From: Clostridium sp. CAG:594
GTDB lineage: Bacteria; Bacillota_I; Bacilli_A; RF39; UBA660
Length of the DNA stretch: 8,100 bases
Assembly: GCA_000434835.1 (NCBI GenBank)
Contig: FR881488.1
Coordinates: forward strand, 29,044 to 37,143
Direction: 5' to 3'
Positions 5,507 through 8,100 of the stretch are shown here, piece by piece. Made by a program: the position numbers and the translations under genes. The notes beneath the pieces are model-generated. The model worked only from the letters and a program-made list of their open reading frames with translations. It did not search any database and had not been told where the DNA came from. Position 1 is the stretch's first letter; each line of letters starts with the position of its first letter.

Positions 5507-5563
5507 TAATTTTTTCACCTTTTGTAACAAAAAAGGACAGTTTTTGCAAAAATTATGCCATAT

Positions 5564-5716
5564 TTACTCTAAATTCATTATTATTCTGATTAATGTACCA
5601 ATTATTCTACCTAATTGCATTAAAAATTCTAAAGAGTAGCTTATGCAAGTTAAAACAAGTGGTAAAAGGCATATTATAAGTAATATTTTAGATACCTTTT
5701 TTATTTTAGAGGACAT
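5564..5716 (-). CDS. 50-residue membrane peptide, candidate bacteriocin immunity protein
   Basis: The reading frame runs from ATG 5716 to TAA 5564. It has a strong Shine-Dalgarno, GGAGGG, 5 bases before the ATG. The start overlaps the end of the preceding peptide gene by 16 bases, so translation is probably coupled. The product has a basic N-terminus (MSSKIKKVSK), one membrane helix (ILLIICLLPLVLTCI, residues 11-25), then an amphipathic segment, SLEFLMQLGRIIGTLIRIIM (28-47). It has no double-glycine leader. Its GRIIGTLIR (36-44) matches GRYFGSSIR of the preceding peptide in the pattern GRxxGxxIR, and both are preceded by FL. Small one-helix proteins coded last in bacteriocin operons are often immunity proteins, so that is my preferred role. 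A third peptide component or a holin-like function cannot be excluded. I know no named family for it. Confidence 0.7.
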   Translation of the reverse strand: MSSKIKKVSKILLIICLLPLVLTCISYSLEFLMQLGRIIGTLIRIIMNLE

Positions 5717-5871
5717 GAGTTCCCTCCAATAAATCTTCTTATACTACTTCCAAAATACCTGCCTACATCTAAAAATGAATTTATACCTCTAACTAGCGCA
5801 TTAATTAATGATGCACTAAAAGTAGCTCCTGCTTTTATTTTTTTTAATTCACTTATATTTAATTTTTTCAA
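5701..5871 (-). CDS. Bacteriocin-like precursor peptide 2 with Ala-Gly leader
   Basis: I place the start at TTG 5871-5869, because AGGAGG lies 9 bases upstream and its surroundings contain the stop of peptide 1. The 56-residue product begins MKKLNISELKKIKAG, 15 residues. With cleavage after AG this puts L at -12, E at -8, L at -7 and I at -4, exactly as in double-glycine leaders (LSxxELxxIxGG), but with Ala at -2. The predicted core is 41 residues, ATFSASLINALVRGINSFLD onward. It is cationic, with GRYFG (37-41, a GxxxG motif), then SSIRRFIGG and a single Cys (C53) in NSCPLK. A longer frame from 5919 is open but would add an unrelated N-terminus that overlaps peptide 1. Its location after a C39 exporter and beside a similar leader strongly suggests a secreted antimicrobial or signalling peptide. 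Confidence 0.8.
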   Translation of the reverse strand: MKKLNISELKKIKAGATFSASLINALVRGINSFLDVGRYFGSSIRRFIGGNSCPLK

Positions 5872-5884
5872 AATATCATCCCTC

Positions 5885-6025
5885 CTACCTGCACTTAAAT
5901 GGTCTTGCAATTCCGTCAAATATTCCTACGACAAAAGTTACGCCTGCTATAATACCAGCGATTGCCCAACCACTTAAAGCGCCTGCCTTTAATTTTTTTA
6001 ATTCTCTTTGTTTTAGTTTTATCAT
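5885..6025 (-). CDS. Bacteriocin-like precursor peptide 1 with Ala-Gly leader
   Basis: This is a 46-residue frame from ATG 6025, with Shine-Dalgarno AAGGA six bases upstream, to TAG 5885. The leader MIKLKQRELKKLKAG is 15 residues, the same length as in peptide 2, and shares ELKK[LI]KAGA with it. It fits the L(-12) E(-8) L(-7) L(-4) double-glycine leader pattern with AG replacing GG. The predicted 31-residue core, ALSGWAIAGIIAGVTFVVGI then FDGIARPFKCR, is hydrophobic. It contains GIIAG (24-28, a GxxxG motif) and ends with a basic tail and a single Cys (C45). Its stop lies inside the ribosome binding region of peptide 2. The 5' 110 bases are also covered, in another frame, by the exporter reading frame. 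Class IIb two-peptide bacteriocins act as GxxxG-packed helix pairs, so peptides 1 and 2 are probably partners. Confidence 0.82.
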   Translation of the reverse strand: MIKLKQRELKKLKAGALSGWAIAGIIAGVTFVVGIFDGIARPFKCR

Positions 6026-8009
6026 ATATCGTCCTTCCTTTTTTATCTTTTATTTTTATTATCTTGTTAAATAAATACGTATTGTAATTTCTATGACTTA
6101 TAAACACCACTATCTTATCTTTATAGTCTTCTTTTATAGCACTAAGCACTTTTTTTTCTAAGCGGGTATCTAGGCTACTTGTCGTTTCATCAAAAATAAC
6201 CATATCAAAATCATTATTCAATACTTGTGATATTTTAATTAAGGCTATCTCTCCACCCGATAAATTAGAATTTGCACTATCAACTAAAATGTTGTAATCA
6301 ATGCCTTTCTTTTTAAATTCTTCTTCTAATACAATCTTAAAATTGTGTCTTAGATTAAGTTTACGTCCAAGAGTTATATTTTCTAAAATAGTATCGTCAA
6401 ATAATTTTATATCTTGTTCTACGTATATAATGCTCCTTCTTAAAGTATCAAAGTTATATTTACTGATAGTTTTTCCATTTATAAGTATCGTCCTTTCATC
6501 AAAACGTATTTTCTTTGTTAATGCTTTAAATAGTGTTGTTTTACCACTGCCAGTTGAGCCTTTTATTAAAACAAAATCCCCCATGGATAACCTAAAATGA
6601 ATATCGTTTAAAATAATTTTATCTTTATATTTATAATAAAAATTATTAAATTCTACATCTTTAACCATTATCTTATATCCAAAATTTATTTCTTTTATTT
6701 TATATAATTCACTTATCCTTACGCTAGATGCCTTATAGTTAGAATGTAAGAAAAAAAGAGTGCATATATTCTGGCTTGAATCATATATAAAAGATAAAAC
6801 ATAAGTTATAAAAAGTGTGTCTTTTACATCTACTTTTTCTAATAATGATATAAGAAGTGATATAGATATTCCAATTAAAACAAGTAATTTATTAATGAAG
6901 TCTTTTTTTACACATTTGCTCTTTATATCTTTAAAGCACGCTAATAAATCATTATATAAATTAGTAATTTTATTAGAAACGTATGATTCCTTTCTTAAAT
7001 TTTTAATATCATAAATATTTTCTATTGTTTTAGAAATTCGAGCGTTTAAATATTCGTTTTTCGTTTGTAAATCGTAATTTTTATATGAGTTCTTTTTCCA
7101 AAAACGCATATTATATAATATTAGTATTAAACATAAAATAAAGTTAAAGTAAAATATATGAACGTTTAAAAATAGTAAAAATATAAAGGAGATTAGAATT
7201 ATAACTACGTTTACAAACAATACTTCTACGATAGATAATAAAGCTTCTTTTACATAAGACAAATCATTTATCTTCGATATTAATTCTCCAACTGGCTTAT
7301 CATGATAAAACAAGTAAGGGAGATTAAATAGTTTTTTTAAAAATGGTATTGTAAGTGTTTCATCAGTTTTTAATTGGTATTTTAATAAACTTAAATCCTT
7401 AACATAAGAAAACATTTCTTTTATAACACCTAACAATATAAAAGATAAAAATAAAATAATTAAGTTATTTTTAGTACTGATGCTTTCTACTAAATATGAC
7501 AATAGATAAGAGTAAAATAAACTAAGTAAAGTAAAAAGTAAAATTAATATTGTTATTAAAAGAATGTTTCTTCCATTAATAACATTATTTAGCAAATATG
7601 GATTATAATTTTTAAATAAAATTGCCACACCTGTATATGATTTATTAAACTCATCTTTTAGCTTGGTTATAAGTCCATATGAAGGATCCATTATGTAGAC
7701 ATTATTATTACTTACTTTTAAAACTACTACAAAGTGTTGGACATTATTATTAATCGTATGTGCAATTAAAGGGAAAGTGAGGTTTTTATTAACCTTTAAA
7801 TTTTTATACCCACAAGATGAAATACCAAACTCTTTTGATACTTTAATAATTTCATAAGCACTAATACCATCTTTTTCCTTAACTATTTTTTCTTCTACAC
7901 TTTTATATGTTACGTTTTTTCCAAAATATTTTAAAACATATAAAAGACAAGCAATTCCACAATCATTAACTGACTTTTGTACAACCATTTCTTTTTCTAT
8001 TTTAATCAT
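5916..8009 (-). CDS. C39-peptidase ABC exporter for the AG-leader peptides (PCAT / LagD-type)
   Basis: This 697-residue protein combines maturation and export in the cytoplasmic membrane. Numbering is from ATG 8009. A C39 cysteine peptidase domain at about 1-130 has QKSVNDCGIACL with C17, H92 in NNVQHFVVV, and D108 in MDPSYG. The transmembrane domain holds about six helices (148-175, 182-196, two in 257-299, 375-391, 398-421). The ATPase domain has Walker A GSTGSGKTT (484-492), Q-loop Q532, signature LSGGE (583-587), Walker B VIFDE (D607, E608) and H-loop H639. Such proteins cut double-glycine leaders and export the core peptide. Start: ATG 8009 gives MIKIEKEMVVQ, normal for the family, although its GGGAG touches the ATG; a TTG at 8033 is also open but has no ribosome binding site. 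The C-terminal tail after KIKDKK (GRRFKWLGNRWYYSRRNF...) looks non-native: it is the out-of-frame reading of peptide 1. Confidence 0.92.
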   Translation of the reverse strand: MIKIEKEMVVQKSVNDCGIACLLYVLKYFGKNVTYKSVEEKIVKEKDGISAYEIIKVSKEFGISSCGYKNLKVNKNLTFPLIAHTINNNVQHFVVVLKVSNNNVYIMDPSYGLITKLKDEFNKSYTGVAILFKNYNPYLLNNVINGRNILLITILILLFTLLSLFYSYLLSYLVESISTKNNLIILFLSFILLGVIKEMFSYVKDLSLLKYQLKTDETLTIPFLKKLFNLPYLFYHDKPVGELISKINDLSYVKEALLSIVEVLFVNVVIILISFIFLLFLNVHIFYFNFILCLILILYNMRFWKKNSYKNYDLQTKNEYLNARISKTIENIYDIKNLRKESYVSNKITNLYNDLLACFKDIKSKCVKKDFINKLLVLIGISISLLISLLEKVDVKDTLFITYVLSFIYDSSQNICTLFFLHSNYKASSVRISELYKIKEINFGYKIMVKDVEFNNFYYKYKDKIILNDIHFRLSMGDFVLIKGSTGSGKTTLFKALTKKIRFDERTILINGKTISKYNFDTLRRSIIYVEQDIKLFDDTILENITLGRKLNLRHNFKIVLEEEFKKKGIDYNILVDSANSNLSGGEIALIKISQVLNNDFDMVIFDETTSSLDTRLEKKVLSAIKEDYKDKIVVFISHRNYNTYLFNKIIKIKDKKGRTIYDKTKTKRIKKIKGRRFKWLGNRWYYSRRNFCRRNI

Positions 8010-8052
8010 CTCCCAACAAAAGTAATTATCCAAAACAAATAATTTACGTAAT

Positions 8053-8072
8053 AATCTTTACATAAAAAGATT
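8053..8072. repeat. Short inverted repeat upstream of the exporter gene
   Basis: AATCTTT (8053-8059) and AAAGATT (8066-8072) form a perfect 7-bp inverted repeat around 6 bases, 44 bases before the exporter start. It could be an operator for cassette control or the end of an upstream terminator. The 8010-8100 stretch is otherwise AT-rich leader; I see no convincing full promoter in it, and AT-rich hairpins arise easily here. Confidence 0.35.
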
Positions 8073-8100
8073 TATTTTGTATAATTTAATTAGTGAAAGA

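Noticed and set aside
5518..5552. Hairpin CCTTTT-GTAACAA-AAAAGG (5518-5536) and palindrome TTTTTGCAAAAA (5541-5552) after the peptide cassette, as a terminator
   Set aside because: On the minus strand neither is followed by a T tract, and the stems are short and AT-rich, so I could not support a terminator call.
5701..5919. A longer 72-residue version of peptide 2 starting at 5919
   Set aside because: It would lack a ribosome binding site and overlap peptide 1. The TTG at 5871 has AGGAGG at good spacing and yields a 15-residue leader that matches peptide 1.
6039..6045. Classical A-AAA-AAG programmed -1 frameshift heptamer at the exporter end
   Set aside because: In the zero frame the heptamer is T-AAA-AAA, so re-pairing of the P-site tRNA would be poor. 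Slippage or a one-base error remains possible, but a canonical site is not present.
6301..7014. Two plus-strand open frames (6301-6600 and 6817-7014) inside the exporter gene
   Set aside because: Both are antisense to conserved ABC-transporter sequence and show no family motif.
1..8100. CRISPR arrays, tRNA or rRNA genes, insertion sequences, riboswitches
   Set aside because: I saw no regularly spaced repeats, cloverleaf-like stretches, transposase motifs, terminal inverted repeats or conserved riboswitch cores by eye.

Overview
The window is AT-rich DNA from a spore-forming or formerly spore-forming member of the Bacillota, probably an uncultured gut-type lineage. This rests on base composition, on strong AGGAGG-type ribosome binding sites, and on the conserved order rpsU - yqfC - yqfD - ybeY - dgkA (all on the minus strand). 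The genetic code looks standard: TGA ends genes and Trp is TGG. I cannot assign a genus.

Right part (minus strand, about 8100 down to 5564): a compact peptide-export cassette. A C39-peptidase ABC exporter is followed by three very small, tightly packed genes. The first two encode peptides whose 15-residue leaders match the double-glycine leader pattern, except that the cleavage motif is Ala-Gly. Their cores carry GxxxG motifs and one Cys near the C-terminus. This looks like an undescribed two-peptide (class IIb-like) bacteriocin. The third gene encodes a 50-residue membrane peptide that repeats the GRxxGxxIR motif of peptide 2 and is a candidate immunity protein. The exporter frame runs 110 bases into the first peptide gene. 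One extra A in an A6 tract would instead give a normal ATGA junction.

Middle (5506 down to 3850): rpsU with a strong promoter and terminator, then a self-contained surface-protein cassette with its own promoter and terminator. The promoter has a consensus TTGACA, but its spacer contains a run of nine G, which suggests phase-variable transcription. The gene is also broken by a frameshift at 4552-4560: an N-terminal membrane-anchored domain and a C-terminal LPxGYxxVEYLESTGTQYI domain lie in different frames.

Left-middle (3825 down to 553): a packed operon of yqfC, yqfD, a VanZ-family gene, ybeY and two tandem dgkA paralogues. The genes overlap or nearly touch. A sigma-E-like -10 (CATACAAT) precedes yqfC. 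The VanZ gene sits where phoH is usually found.

Left end (1-554): the N-terminus of mutL (minus) and a divergent plus-strand gene for a small Tyr/Pro/Asn-rich protein with one membrane segment. A sigma-K-like promoter precedes it, and a perfect bidirectional terminator hairpin separates it from the dgkA pair.
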